A DNA stretch of 64,000 nt, taken from assembly GCA_027625915.1 (NCBI GenBank), contig JANTQA010000047.1:11284001-11348000 (forward strand), read 5' to 3'. Numbering within the stretch: position 1 is the stretch's first letter; the number at the start of each line of letters is the position of its first letter. The position numbers were made by a program, and so were the translations under genes. The notes under the pieces were generated by a model. The model had not been told where the DNA came from. It did not search any database and saw only the letters and a program-made list of their open reading frames with translations. The DNA is from Anaeramoeba flamelloides (taxonomy: Eukaryota > Metamonada > Anaeramoebidae). Below are positions 1 through 13,282 of this stretch, in pieces.

Positions 1-47
1 TAAAAAATAATAGTTTTTAGTGGTGGTAATCATTAATCAACTATACT

Positions 48-541
48 AAATTAAGTTTAATATTGATACCGATTGAACCAACCACTTATGTATTTAATTC
101 AAAACATGTTAGTTGAAATATTCCCAAAAAATGAAAAAAAAAATAGTACTTTTTTTGGTTAAAGCAATGTACGACCAATTTCAATAAAAAACCGGAAATA
201 TGGAAAGGCTACAAATGATTTTTTAAACACGAAAATGCAGTTATATGTTTTTAATTATATTGTAAATTTTTTTGGGATTATACAAGTTATGAAAATGATT
301 TTTTCGATCAAAAAGAAAATAATGAACACCAATTTTCACCCTTAAAAAATATCCGATAAAATCAAGATCAGAAATTTTAATATATTTTATTTATGCAATA
401 CAATACTAACAAACAAATTGAATTATTATCAAGAATCTAGAGATGGTGGTTAAAGATTTTATATATTTAAATCCTTTTTTGAAGAATGTGTTACATAAAT
501 ATATTTTAAAATAAATTTGCCCCACTTTCTTGGAAATAGCT
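48..541 (+). repeat. dispersed repeat A, copy 1
   Basis: About 500 bp, closely similar to 12664-13168 in the PKB intron. Both start near AAATTAAGTTTAATA and end at CTTGGAAATAGCTTA. The best-conserved part (168-240) translates as VRPISIKN-KYGKATNDF in both copies, which suggests an eroded coding segment of a larger transposon. No terminal inverted repeats are visible. Confidence 0.75.
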
Positions 542-544
542 TAT

Positions 545-2290
545 ATTCCTTATTTTTTAAATCAGTGATTATTATGAGATCCTTTTTGAATTATTTTTGT
601 TTCAATAATCAAATTAAAAATGAAGAATCAAAATAAAACTGTTGATCGAGTTGAAAAAATAATTTTAATGAGAAATAAATGACAATAACAAAACTATTTG
701 TTTAAAAGAAGAAATTGTGAAAATATTCATCAAACTTTAAGAATAATCTAAAAAAAAAAAAAAAAAAAATGCCACTATGAGAAGTGTCTGGATCAAAACA
801 TTCTGGAATTATTCCCTTTATTTTAGATAGCCCTTGAAAATGCAAATAGACAAAGATTTTTTTTTTTGTTTTAAATTACTTCTTGATCTTTGAAATATCT
901 TTTTGGAGTTTCTTATTATAAAAAACTTTCAACATCTGGAAAGATTTGATAAATGACACAACTATTTTGTAATAAAATCAATAATTGGGTTTCCTGTTAA
1001 TTGGAATGATATTAGTCAAGTTTTTCTTGTGAAAAATAAATAAGATCTTTTTCAAAAGTTGTTTAAAGGTAATTGGAGAATTAAAAAAAAAAAAAAAAAA
1101 AAAATTCCTTTATTAATACTTCATATTTTTCAAAACTATCGAATTTCAGATAAAAGTTTCAATTAATTTATTTTGTTATTATTTTTGATATTAACTAATT
1201 TTAAATGTAGTAATTTTAAAAATGTAAAAACCAAAAGTTTTTCGAAATTATCTTTAAAATAGGGAAATCTGTGACAATGATTTTTTAGTGAGAAAATAAG
1301 ATTATCGGGAGTTTGGAAGAATATTGTTGATTTCTGATTTCATTTATCATGAATGACAAATAGCTTCAATGGAATTTAGCAAGTATTCCTGAAAATATCT
1401 GTGTCAACTGAAAATTTTAAGATATAATTTTATTCTGTTGCAAAAAAAACTAAATAATAAAGCATCGGTTACATTATTTTTATCTTTTTTAATGTTTATT
1501 GACTTTTTAAGTTGTTTTTTTTTAACATTATTTCAAATAAAAAATTTTTATCAATTTATTGAAACTTGTTTTTTTGATTATCACGAATTTGTCAATTATC
1601 ACGAGTTTTGAATATTATAAGAAATAATTTCAGATTATCGGCAAAAAAACGCAAATTGATGATAAAATACATTATCGTAAAAAGATAAATTAATTACTAA
1701 TTTGTCGATTTGTTATAAAAATTCTCATATTGCTGATAATCCCTAATGGCTAACAAACTCAAATAGAACAAAATTTGAGGATGCTATTAAAAAAAAAAAA
1801 TGGTCACACTTTTTTAAAATGGCTCTAACACATGAAAAAAAAATTATTTTTCTTTAATATCTGCTATCTAATGCTTTTTGAATATAAATAACTTTAATAT
1901 TTGTGGAATATTGCTATTAGATGAAAAATAAGATATTTTTTTGCGACCATGTATGGAATCAATTTGATTAATTTAAAACCATTCTTAAAAAGCGAAAAAA
2001 ATATTAGTTTTAAAAAGTAATTAGAAAACAGTTGAGCCGCTTGAATAGATCTGGTTTGGTGGTGAACCATTAAAACTTTTCGTTTTTTACTTTTTGAAAA
2101 GGATGTGTTGCTAATAATTTCAAAAAAATCTTTAAAAAAATAATTTAGCCTAATTTCCATTTTAGAAATGTTGTTAACTTGTCTTTTAATACGTTTGTAA
2201 CAAAGAACATTTCAAAAGATCAACGAATTTTACAAAGTATCCTAACATTATGACAAATTAAATTCATTATTCAAAACTGTGGAAAAAAGT
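545..2290. other. intergenic, A/T-rich, no gene recognised
   Basis: Homopolymer runs and low-complexity sequence. At 1565-1745 there are several TTATCACGA/TTATCG motifs on both strands, resembling worn versions of the arms of the foldback element at 30.5-31.7 kb. An 88-codon minus-strand open frame at 1894-2160 has a slightly G/C-richer core (2035-2075) but no recognisable family. Confidence 0.5.
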
Positions 2291-2293
2291 TTA

Positions 2294-2706
2294 CCATTGT
2301 GGAAAAAAAGTGAAACGCGGTTTTTAATTGGGAACCTTAATAGAACCTGAAAACGAAAAGTAAAATAAACAAAAAGAAGAAACCAATTAACTTCAAAGAA
2401 TAATCCATTATATTATTTTCAATCAATTCAACAAACACAATTTAAATCTACCCTATTATCGAAATTGTTGGTGTGGCTTTGGAGATCATGAAAATAGTTT
2501 AATTTTTTGAACAAATTTTTAATAATTGATTAACCAAAGAAAAACTCATACCAAAAGGTAGTATTAAAAAAACTGTTATTGTGTTGAAAACTTCATTTTG
2601 TTTATATTTATTTATTTATTCTTTTTTTAATTGATCTTATTTTGAATTTTCAGGTTCTATTAAGGTTCGCAATTAAAAACCGCGTTTCACTTTTTTTCCA
2701 CAATGG
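2294..2706. mobile_element. PIF/Harbinger-like MITE, copy 1
   Basis: 413 bp with inverted ends of about 60 bp (CCATTGTGGAAAAAAAGTG... and its complement), flanked by a 3-bp TTA duplication at 2291-2293 and 2707-2709. The interior matches the copy at 37580-38031. TWA 3-bp target duplications are typical of PIF/Harbinger elements. No transposase is present. Confidence 0.85.
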
Positions 2707-2709
2707 TTA

Positions 2710-5046
2710 TTTGTATTTAAACATTTAAAGTTTTCAGGAATGGGTTGGAATTTGTTGATCTAATAAACACTCTTTCTTCGTCTTTATTTAATGGTGAGTT
2801 AACAAATTTATTTGCATGTAAATTTGACTCTTAAAATTTTTTTAGAAATGTTTTGAATTTCACAGTATTCAAAATTTTATTGTTTGCAATCATTTGAGTT
2901 TTTGTTTTTCTTTTCACAACAAACCAAACTTGCAAGTGAGTGGTATTTAACAAATAAAATTTCAAAAAGCCAAATTACCAATTCAAGTCGAAAAGTTCGT
3001 AATAAAATACTTTTAAAAAAAAACATATTTTTGGATTGTCTTGTAGTATAAAAGTAGTAGAAATTAAAGCACTAATTTGTCAATTAAATTGATAGGGATC
3101 AAATAAATGGAAATTATCTGGTATTTTAAACCAAGTAAATAAAAAAAAAAAAAAAGGATCAAAAATTATCAGTAAAAAACGATAAAGTTGTTTTGTTTGG
3201 TTCAGAAAGGTTGTGAAAAAAAAAATAAAAAAAAAAAAATAAAAAAAAATTTGTTCCAAATAAAAAAACTTACTGTGGCTTTATATTTTCTTGAAAATAT
3301 CCCGTGTACATATTGTTGGATGATTGACGTCTTTCCAGTGGCTTTTTAATGTAATCGTTTCAAAAAAGAAGTGTTGAATTTTTTCAAAAAAATAAGAAAA
3401 AAAAAAAAAAAAATCGAAAAGAACAAAATATTTGATACAATGCAACTGAAGGCTAAAATAAAGAATTAAATTGATTCTGAAACTTACAGAGATCCTATTG
3501 TTCAGAGAAAAATAAAAAGAAAAATAAAAAAATTTTTGGAAATAACAAAAAAGGGATCGTAATAAAAATTAGTGTGTTTTTCAACATACAAACAAAAGAA
3601 AATTTACTTACACCAATTACCAAAACTTTATAAAGGTATTCGTTTAAATTTGAAGTTTCGTTCATTAGTCCAAAAAGAATATTTAATTTTAAAAAAAGAA
3701 AAAATCAAAAAAATGAAAGTCTTGAATCTTTAAAAAAAGGGAACAAAATTCCCAACTTTGACAAATTTTGTTAGTAATAATTCTATATGTTCTATTGTTC
3801 AGTTTTTTTTCAGAGACTTACTTTTTATAATCCATATGGGAACCACAAAAAAGCTAAGAAATAGAAATTTTTGTTCAGTATATTTACTTAAAAACCAGAA
3901 ACCAAAATCCATGACACCTATTCTCCTTTAGTCTCAAATTAAAACCAATTTTATGAATAACCAAGAAAAGATAATTTTTATCAACTTTTTGTATTTCTAT
4001 AAATTCAATGTGAGATAACATTTAGGATTCATAGAACACAAATAAAAAATACATGGGATATACACGTTCTTGAGATTCTTTTTGACAGTAATTTAACAAA
4101 TCTCTAAATCTTTCAAATATATTTTTCTCTTTGATTTACCTGTGTAAAATTAACAAATGTCAGTTATAAATAGTGGAGTTAAAAATTGTTCTCTGATTGG
4201 TTTAAAATATTTTTCAAAACAGAAAAAAAAAATTTTTTTTTTCAAGTTAAATTTGGAGAGAATTCTGTAAAAAAGGAATAAAAAAAAGTTTTTCAAAAAG
4301 TATCTTGGATCACAACAAAATGTCAAAGGATTTAAAGTCCAGTAATTTCCTGAGACCTCGTTTCATTCAAAAAGATACAAGCCCAATCTACAACATTATT
4401 ATAAAATTGAATGAATTACTTAATCATCAAAGTTACTTTTCATAAAAATGTGATTTTTTTTTTGTTTTTTATTAGAAAGCATTTTTTTTTTGAATAGTCT
4501 TTTTTAACTTTTTTGGATGATTTTAATTTTACTAACATGGTCAATAATACACCTGTTGAGCCGAAATCATGGTTCACATTAAACTCATACTTTATTTTAT
4601 TTTTTTATTACAAAGAGAACATCTAACTAAATATTCAATACAACACCTAAGAAAGACAAATCGGTTTTGAAGGTAAATTACTTGATTTTTTCTGTTAATT
4701 TTAAAATAGTGAATTAAATTTGATAAAAATTTTTCCAATTTTTTATAGAATTTTTTAACTGAATTTTGACAAAAATTGCCAATATTTATACGAGAAAATT
4801 TTTCAAATTCAATTGTTCATTTTTAGAATTACCTTTTTAAATAATAGAACATTTAGAAACTAATATCTTGTTTACTTAATGTTTGTTGTCTGTTTCTTTG
4901 ATCAATAATGAAATAGGTCTTATACAAATAAGAAACTTTATTTTTTAAATTAGGAAAATGCGTTTGAAAAGTCTAAGTGGATTTTTTGAACAACAGCAAG
5001 TTTATTGATTTGTTTTAGAAATTTAATTAAATAATAAAATTACATT
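2710..5046. other. intergenic, no firm gene
   Basis: A/T-rich with many A-runs. One open stretch (about 4247-4445, plus) contains an ATG at 4320 and translates to SSNFLRPRFIQKDTSPIYNI in its middle. It has less biased composition than its surroundings but matches no family I know. Confidence 0.4.
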
Positions 5047-5050
5047 TTAA

Positions 5051-5553
5051 GGACTACGTTCCCACCCCTGAGGAGGTTGTGTAATTGTGTTATTTCACTT
5101 TCAATTCTTACAAAAAAGATTCACACAGAATAAATTGGACAAAAAAAAAACATTTTTTGTCATCTTTACCTTTTCATGCAGACTGTTTTTCTTTGTTTTT
5201 CAATGAAAAAGGAAATTGAAAATAACAAAAAAAATAATTGCTAAAAATGAATTTTGGAGATTTTCAAGTGCAGTTCAAATTTGAGAACATTTCAAACTTG
5301 TAAAATCCAATATAAAAAATATATTAACCCATGTAGAGGAATTACTACGAGTTCCGAAAGTTGAAATGCAAATTCAAAAATATTAAAATCAAAATTATGC
5401 ATGATCTTACCAGGCAAAAATTGTTAAAATTGTAAAAATTTCAGATTTTTTCTAAAAGAAATTCCCCTTGGACAAATATAACCCGGATTATATAACCCTT
5501 TCCAAGGGTGATTTTATACATTGTTTCACTGTTTTTACCTAAAAACGCAGTCC
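5051..5553. mobile_element. piggyBac-like MITE, copy 1
   Basis: 503 bp, ends GGACTACGTT / AACGCAGTCC, flanked by TTAA on both sides (5047-5050, 5554-5557). TTAA duplication is the mark of piggyBac-type insertion. A second copy, in the opposite orientation, is at 56407-56905. No coding capacity. Confidence 0.85.
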
Positions 5554-6062
5554 TTAAAAACTAAAAAAAACATGCCACATATTAAAAAACAATTTTTTTA
5601 ATTTTTGGTATTTGATGATTTATAACAATAACTATTCTATTACATATATAGATTAAAAAACTGCAAAGGAATATTGACTAATAGGTAAACATAATCTCAG
5701 TTTGTGCTAGAGGATTAAAAAAAAAAAATATTGAATATATTTTTAGTGAAAAATCCTGTATTTTAAAAAAAAAACTATTTTCTAAAAAAATATTACTTAC
5801 AGCTCTAATCTATAATCATTATTTTTTTGTAATTTTTGTTTGACTTTTCAAATGTATTTTTTTTTTTTTTCATTGAAAATCTCTTTTAGGATTAGAAAAA
5901 AATATCCTTTCAACTGGGTTCCTTTGGAATACCTTCTCTAGAAATCATGATGATTGAATTACATAGTAATAAATATCTGAGTAAAACAATGGGAACAGAA
6001 ACTTTTGTATGTATTTATTTTAATTTTAAAGAATACAAAATGGAGTTATGGCAATTTTATTA

Positions 6063-6256
6063 CAGTCTGTTCCACTTTTAACACACAAACTTCAACGAAA
6101 TTTAAGGAAAAATAAAAATCCCAAATTAAGGCATTACAGTAAGATTCTAGTAAAATAATTTGAAAAAATAAAAATTCCAAAATTTGTACCTTAATTTGAG
6201 ATTTTTTTGGGCCTCAAATTTCGTTGAAATTTTTGCCGTAAAATTGGAACACACTG
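6063..6256. mobile_element. Tc1/mariner-like MITE (CAGT ends), copy 1
   Basis: 194 bp with ends CAGTCTGTTCCA / TGGAACACACTG flanked by TA on each side (6061-6062, 6257-6258). The body shares TTTCGTTGAAA and CAAATTAAGGCA motifs with 51377-51572. Typical non-autonomous Tc1/mariner structure. Confidence 0.85.
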
Positions 6257-7141
6257 TATTTTTACTTTGTTATTAAATCTTGAACTGGTCATTATTGATT
6301 GATTTTTAATCATTTTTTTTCGTTCTCCGGAGTAATTTAATTGGTGAAAAGTATTTTTTTATTTTGAATATTTTTTTAAACATGCCCCAAATCGACCAAT
6401 TTTTTATTTATTTTTTTTTTTTTTTAATTAATTCAATTCATCTTGAAATAAAAGTGCAAAAAAGTTTTAGTAAAAAACATGGAATTTGTTAATAACACAT
6501 AACATCTATTTAATATAATTGATCTTTTAAAGAATAAATAAGAAATTAACAGAATAAAACACTCTAGAGTATAGTTAAAACACGTATAAAGCAAATCTAA
6601 ACAGATTAATATATTTTCTTAAAAATTGAAAAACCAAAATTCGTAATGATCACATTATGAAAAAGAAAAATTTTTATTTAGATCTTCGAATTGAGGATCC
6701 AAAATAAAATACAAATAAAAATTAATTACATTTTTTTACACACTTTAGCAGGATTTCTAAATATCATAATAACATGTTTGTAATTTGTGACAACTGAAAT
6801 TAAAAAAAAAAAAAAAAAAAAATTATCCAACAAAAAACAATGAAAAAAAATAAAAACTAAAATGATTTTAATATTGAAATTTCTACAATTAGTTTTTTCT
6901 CTTATTATATTGAATCAAATAACCCCAAAACAGATAATTCACCCACGAAAAATATAACACTTAGCTGGAAAATAATTTAGTTTGAAATTCAGAAATATAT
7001 ATAAAAAAAATGAGGTTTGGCTTTATTTTCTTGATTATTGTATTAAAAAGAAGTAATAATAGAAAAAGAAATAACCACCCATTTATCAGAAACACTAAAC
7101 TTTATTATGTTTTTTTTTTCTCTCCCCATTAAAACTCAGAA

Positions 7142-7347
7142 ACTGTTATATATCAAGTCTCTCTTTTACGGTCCAAATCACCAACGAGATTTAAGGCACA
7201 TAAAAACCTCAAATTAAAGCACTTTTTTAGAATAGTTTTTTTTTACAAATTATTTTATTATTATCTGAATTTTGTGTATTAATTTGAGATTTTTTTTTAA
7301 CTTTAAATTTTGAAGAAAGATTATATCTTAAAAGTGGATATAACTGC
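7142..7347. mobile_element. Tc1/mariner-like MITE, worn copy
   Basis: Degenerate relative of the copies at 6.1 and 51.4 kb. Keeps ATTTAAGGCACA, CCTCAAATTAAAGCAC, AATTTGAGATTTTT and the end CTTAAAAGTGGATATAACTG. Borders are approximate. Confidence 0.55.
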
Positions 7348-7861
7348 ATATGAACATAACGTACACCCTCAAAAATATAAAAAAAAAAAAAAAAATAAAA
7401 TAACAGAGAATGTTCAAAGAAAAAAAATAAAATTATTTTTATGATTTAAAAAGTTAAAAATAAAAAATAATTAAAATTAAATTTAAAAAATATAATAAAA
7501 AAACAAAAATTTGCTAATTTTTTACTTTTTGATAACCCCACTTGTAATAAACAATATTGGGTAATAAAAGATCTTTTAACAAAAATTATTTTTTCAAGAT
7601 ATTTAACAATTTAAGTTAATAAATTCAATTTTCCAGTTTCAATAAGATTTTTTAGAGTATTTAATAGTAAAAAATTTGAATATATTTTTTTTTCACAGTT
7701 TAGAAGTTATGATTATAAATTTTAAAAATATTTTAAATTTAAAAAAGATCTTTCGAATTGGATAAATAATTATTTGGATTATTAAATAATTATCCATTAA
7801 TATAAATTTAATAAAATAATTTTTTTTTTTGATATTCAGTTAGATATTCGATAATTTAAAA

Positions 7862-8225
7862 GAATGGAGTTAAATCTTTGATTCTACCATACTATTTTGA
7901 ATTCTGGAAAACCTTGTCACTTGACGGCACTATACAGACACTTTTCGTTAGGTTTTCCAGAATTCAAAAAAATTGAGTAAAATCTAGATGATTTTACTCT
8001 ATTCTTTTAAATCCTAGAAAACCGTCGTTAGCTTTTTTTTATTTAAGAAATAAAAAGAAAATTTCAAAAATTTTCTTTTAATTTCTTTAATTAAAAAAAC
8101 ACCCATGTACTTGACGGACACTTTAGTTAGCTTTTTGTAATTTTTGAAATAAACCTAAAATTTATTTAGTCTTCTTTTTATTTCTTGAATTCAAAAAAAA
8201 AAAAAACAAACGACACTCTACGAAA
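7862..8225. repeat. hairpin-cluster element, locus 1
   Basis: A run of long imperfect palindromes built from GTTAGGTTTTCCAGAATTC and its complement, followed by a second palindrome type made of T/A-rich arms ending in GTTAGCTTTTT. They are joined by linkers such as CACTTGACGGCACT and CGACACTCTACG. The same units and linkers recur at 23345-23745 and 41905-42735. Confidence 0.7.
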
Positions 8226-8813
8226 CTTGATGAACAGCGAATATTCATTATCAGTTATTATTTTTTCTGTATTTGAGTTTTATTTTGAATATAAGAATGT
8301 TTTCAAAACTATTAGTTATTATCTACTGCAAAAAATATCCTAAAGTTGAATTTAAGGAAAATTCATTATCACATCCATTTAAAAAATTTATTACAAAATA
8401 GAACTTTTTTCCAACAAGAGACTTTTAAAAATTGTATTACTATTAATAACAATAATTACAACAGCCTCAAGATTTTTAGGAATCTAAATGTTAATTTATG
8501 TTTTGAATAAGCTCGATTAGCAAAATGAAATGATCATTGTAGTCTAAGATAATTGTTTAATTTGTGTTTGTATATTTTATTTGGACATACTGGTGTTGTG
8601 AAATATTCTTTTCTTTGAGAATTCTTAGTACTACCCATTATTACATAATAAAAAAAGTACCAAACAACCAAACTGAGATCAGAAATTAAAATCTATTTCT
8701 TTGTAAGATAATTTATAAAAGAAAAAATGAAAATGAAAATTATTCCCATTCATTCTTAAACACCATATCCAACATTCCAATTTTTTCTTCGCAAACTTTT
8801 AAAAATCCTTTAG
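8226..8813. other. intergenic, nothing recognised
   Basis: A/T-rich sequence with no open frame of note, no inverted repeats and no match to other repeats in the window. Confidence 0.5.
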
Positions 8814-9050
8814 ATACTAATAAATTCAAATAAATATCATCAAATTTTTACTTCATTTTCCTTTTTCATATTTTTTACACTAAGCTTTGAATAAAATATT
8901 CTATTGGTTTAAATGTAAAAAAACTTTATCAAATTAGTTGCTCTTCAATCGATTATTTTTATTGTGTTGTTTTAAAAGTGGTGCTCCAAGAATTTCAAAA
9001 ATGTGAAATTGAACTAAAAATTTTATTACATAAATTTGAATTTATCAGTA
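8814..9050. mobile_element. MITE with ATACTGATAAATTC ends, copy 1
   Basis: About 237 bp upstream of PKB. Ends ATACTAATAAATTC and GAATTTATCAGTA are inverted. The interior (TTTTTACTTCATTTTCC, AAATTAGTTG-TCTTCAA, GAACTAAAAATTTT) matches 23965-24202. Its position may place it near the PKB promoter. Confidence 0.65.
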
Positions 9051-9405
9051 ATTCAAAACATAATAATATTCAAAGATCGAAAGAGATTGGAAAGAATTGT
9101 GTACTATTTATTTGAAGAATAATTTGAAAATAATTCTATGCAACCCAAACAAAGATTTTGGATCGAAGAACTAATGTTAAAATTAATTTTATCAAATCGA
9201 TTGACAAAAGAAAAAACTCAATTTTATCCAAAATTTGTGAGCGTTATTTCTCTTTAAAAATATAAAATTAAATTAAGTGTCGTCAAAAGATATTCTTGTT
9301 TTGAAGTTTTCCTTCAAAAGAATAATAAAAGGTAAAGAGAAAATGATAACATTTTTGTAAATTTTTAATTTGTTTTCTTTTTTTTTTTGTTTGTAAAATT
9401 AGTAA
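9051..9405. other. upstream region of the PKB gene
   Basis: A/T-rich. A T-rich stretch lies directly before the ATG at 9406. No promoter motif can be named with confidence. Confidence 0.4.
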
Positions 9406-12400
9406 ATGTCTGAAATTATCAAGTCTGGGTATTTAGTCAAACAGGGAGGGAGGATTAAAACTTGGAAAAAAAGGTAAAACGATCTCATTTGTGTCTCTTC
9501 ACCGATCCTAAACACGCAAAATTTAATTTTAATAAAACAAAATAAAATGTTTCTTCTCGAAAATTTCAATTTATAATTACTTAGGTGGTTTGTGATCAAA
9601 GACAAAACTGTGTACTATTATAAAAAAGAAAATGTAAAATTATTCTTCCAACAAATTATTTTCACCTCAATGACACAAAAACTAAAAAAAGAAAGATAAA
9701 CAATGACAAAACATTCCCAAATCCTTTCTTATTTCTTCTTCTTCTTCTTTTTCTTTTTTCTTTTTTCTTTTTTCCACAAAAATAAATTTTTCCAAAAATT
9801 TCAGTCACGTTTGCCTTTAGGAATGTTTGCACTTACAAAAAGTGTAACGTTAGACTATGCAAAAAAGAGAAGAAAAAAGAATGTGTTTTCATGTGATGTG
9901 CCATCGCAGCGTACATATTATATTTCTGCTGGAAGCGAGCAACTAAGAGAGGAATGGATCAAATCTATTAACAATGAGATCAATTCTTTAAAAACGGACA
10001 AAGTTTCAATGAAAGATTTTAAATTGCTGAGCGTTATTGGGCGAGGTACATATGGAAAAGTAACTACCCTTTATTTAATTATTATTTTTTTTTTTTTTTT
10101 CCATTTCTTTTGAAATCCTTCAAATCTTCTTAAATAAAAGCTTATTAATTAAACCCAGGAAAATCAAAATTCGTCCTAATAAGAAAATGTCAAATATTTG
10201 AAAATAAAATGCTCCAATTTCTTTCAAAATATTTTTTTTTCTTGTTTTGAAACAAAAAAAATTGTCAAAGGTTTAATGAGATCAATTTAGTGTTTTGCGT
10301 TTGGAAACGTTTTACGGTTTTTGGTTTGTTCCATTTTTAAAAATTGATTTCTTTTTGAATACTGAGAAATTCAAAAACAGCCCAAATAATTTTTCCAATT
10401 GGCTAATTTTCTTTCAAAAAATATCATTTCAAAGTAATAAGCGAAAACAAACCAGTTTACAAAGTTTCTGAACATTTGATCACTTAAACAAAAAAAATAC
10501 TTTCTTCATAACCAAGTTGAGAAAATTTAACAGATGAAATTGAACCAAAAATATTGAGTATTTTTTTTTGATTTATCAATATTGCTTGTATTTAAATAAT
10601 CCAGGATAAAAAAATTTCACTTCATTTTCCTCGCGTATTAAATTACAAATAAATTAAAAGAAATCGATTCTAATTTGTGATCTCTATTTATTTGTTTGGT
10701 TCTTTTTGATCTAGATATTGTGTGCCATTTTGGGTGAACTAAGAATCCCAAACTAAACAGAATATTTCAGAAAAAAAAAAAAAAAATGATAATTACCTGA
10801 AATTGTATCCCATTTAAAATTTTAAATACCAGTATTTCAGAGCACACAGCAAGAATAGCACAAAAATTGAAAACACTTTTTTAAATTCACAACACTTTGT
10901 TTTTAGGAATTACTTCAAATTTTGAATCTAATTTAAAGATTAAAATCCAAAAACTTTCAATTTAAAAGTTTTTTACATTCCAAACTTTTAAAAACTTGCA
11001 ATTTAAAGGCCTTTCTGGCTTTTAAATTTTCATAAAAACAGTTTCAGGTTTTTGAAAGTTAACAAAATATTTTTAATTTGGATAACTTTTAAATATGACA
11101 AACAATTTCTAAAGGTTATCTTTGATTTAATTCAATTGTTTTTTACCCTTTTTTGGTTGTTAAAAAAATTTGAAAGAATATCGGAAACTGAAATCTTGAA
11201 GGATCAGAATGAAAATTCGAAAAAGCCTTGAAAGTATTTATATGCGTTCTGCTATTCTTGTTAGGCACATTTAACAAATTTCAAAAAAAATCGAATAAGG
11301 GATTTGTTTGGACTATATATTTTAAAATAAATTGTAAAGGAACAAGAAGAAAATTTCAATACAATTTATACTATCATTTCCTATTTCAAAAATAAAAAAT
11401 TTTCTTTCAAATTTCAGGGATTGTAAAGCTTAAATATTTTGCAAATATTTATTCAAAAAAAAAAAATAAAATAATTAAAAACGAAAATAATTTCTTTTTA
11501 ATTTTTTTGATCTCTTCCTTATTGTTACCATGAGATAAAATTATTTTTTTTTTAATTTAGATTGAATGGTAACGTTTTGAAATTTACTTGCTACTTGTGA
11601 CAGTTTTTTGAGAGACATTTTTTTTTTTTGAGTGAAATTTTTTTTTTTTTAGAGCTCTTTTTTGTTTTTATATTTTTGATTAAGGCTCTAGTTATTTATC
11701 TTGAATTGCCCCCATACACAAGGAGTGACTTGACCACCAAAAAGGGTATTGTGGAATTACCCTTCTTTTGATTGGCACAATTCAAATAACAAAATTAAAA
11801 TTTTAGGGATCCACTTTGAACAAAATTCAATAAAAAAAAAAAAGAGTTAAAAAGAATTCCCAATTCCAAACAATCTAAATTTAAAAAAAAAATTCAACTT
11901 GCTTCATATTTTAAATTTCCAAAGGGTCAAATTTCTTCAATTTAAAACTAATTGTTTTCGTTAATTACACCATTAATTTAATTCGATTTAATCTATTTAG
12001 ATTTTCTTTTGAAATCACTCTATATTTGACAAAGTAAGGATTATGTAATATTCGTACGATAAAAATAACTCATTTGAGAAATGAAAAAAAAAATCAACGA
12101 GATCTCAAAAAAGCGTCCAAATAGTGACACTTCGAAACTTACTCAGTTGTTTTCAAAATTATATATTTTTACCATTCAAATTGGAAATTGAGTGTCTTTC
12201 TTTGACGTTTTTTTCTAAAAATGTCCTCTTTTTGATTGTTGATTTTTTGAGATCGATCATGGTTAACATGTTGGTTATTTTTTGATTATTATTAGGCACT
12301 CATTAAAAATTACCAAATTCTTTTTTTTCCATTTCAAAAAATTATTTTTCACCGTAATCACTCGAACCTTAAAAAACACTTTTTTTATTGTGACATCTGA

Positions 12401-13239
12401 AAAAAAGGTTGAAAAATAATTTCTGTTTTCATTTTTGCTGTTTTTTTTTAATCATGGATCTAAAAATAATCACTGGGAACTTCACCCCAAGGTTCTTTCC
12501 AAACTTTTTACAAAAAAAAAAAAACAATAAATGACTGGTTAGTGATTAAGTTTTTTCAAAACAAAAAAAATCTTTCTAAGGTATTTCCAAAAAAGTGTGG
12601 AATTTTTTTTACATTTCATAAAAAATCATCTTTGTTTGTGGATGTATTCATAAATTGCCGATCTCAAATTAAGTTTAATACTAATACTAATTGAACAATG
12701 GCTAAGGTATGTATTTCAAAATATGTTGGATGAAATATTTCCAAAAAATGAGAAAAAAAAAAAAAATAGCACAGTTTTTTTGTGAAAACAATGTACGACC
12801 AATTTCAATAAAAAACTGGAAATATGGAAAGGCTACAAATGATTTTTTTAAACATACAAACGCAGTTCGATTTTTTCAATTCTATTTGAAAATTTGTTGA
12901 GATTAAACAAGTTATGAAAATGATTTTTTCGATCAAAAAGAAAATAATTAACACCAATTTTCACCCATAAAAAATATCAGATAAAACCGAGATCAGAAAA
13001 TTTAATATCTTTTATTTATGTAATACAATACTAATAAAAAAATTGATTTATTCTCAAGAATCAATCAATGCTATTAAATGGTTTTTGATATTTAAATTCT
13101 TTTTTGAAGATTGTGTTTAATAAATATATTTTAAAATAAATTTGCCCCCCTTTCTTGGAAATAGCTTAAACAGATCCCCAGCCTCTTTTTTTTTAATTGC
13201 TTATCAATTTTTTGATTCGGAATTCTTCTTCTTTTTACT

Positions 13240-13282
<43 letters not shown>

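Noticed and set aside
1894-2160. 88-codon minus-strand frame
   Set aside because: Phe/Ile/Lys-rich, no family recognised and no neighbouring exons; long frames arise by chance in such DNA. Only its 2035-2075 core looks unusual.
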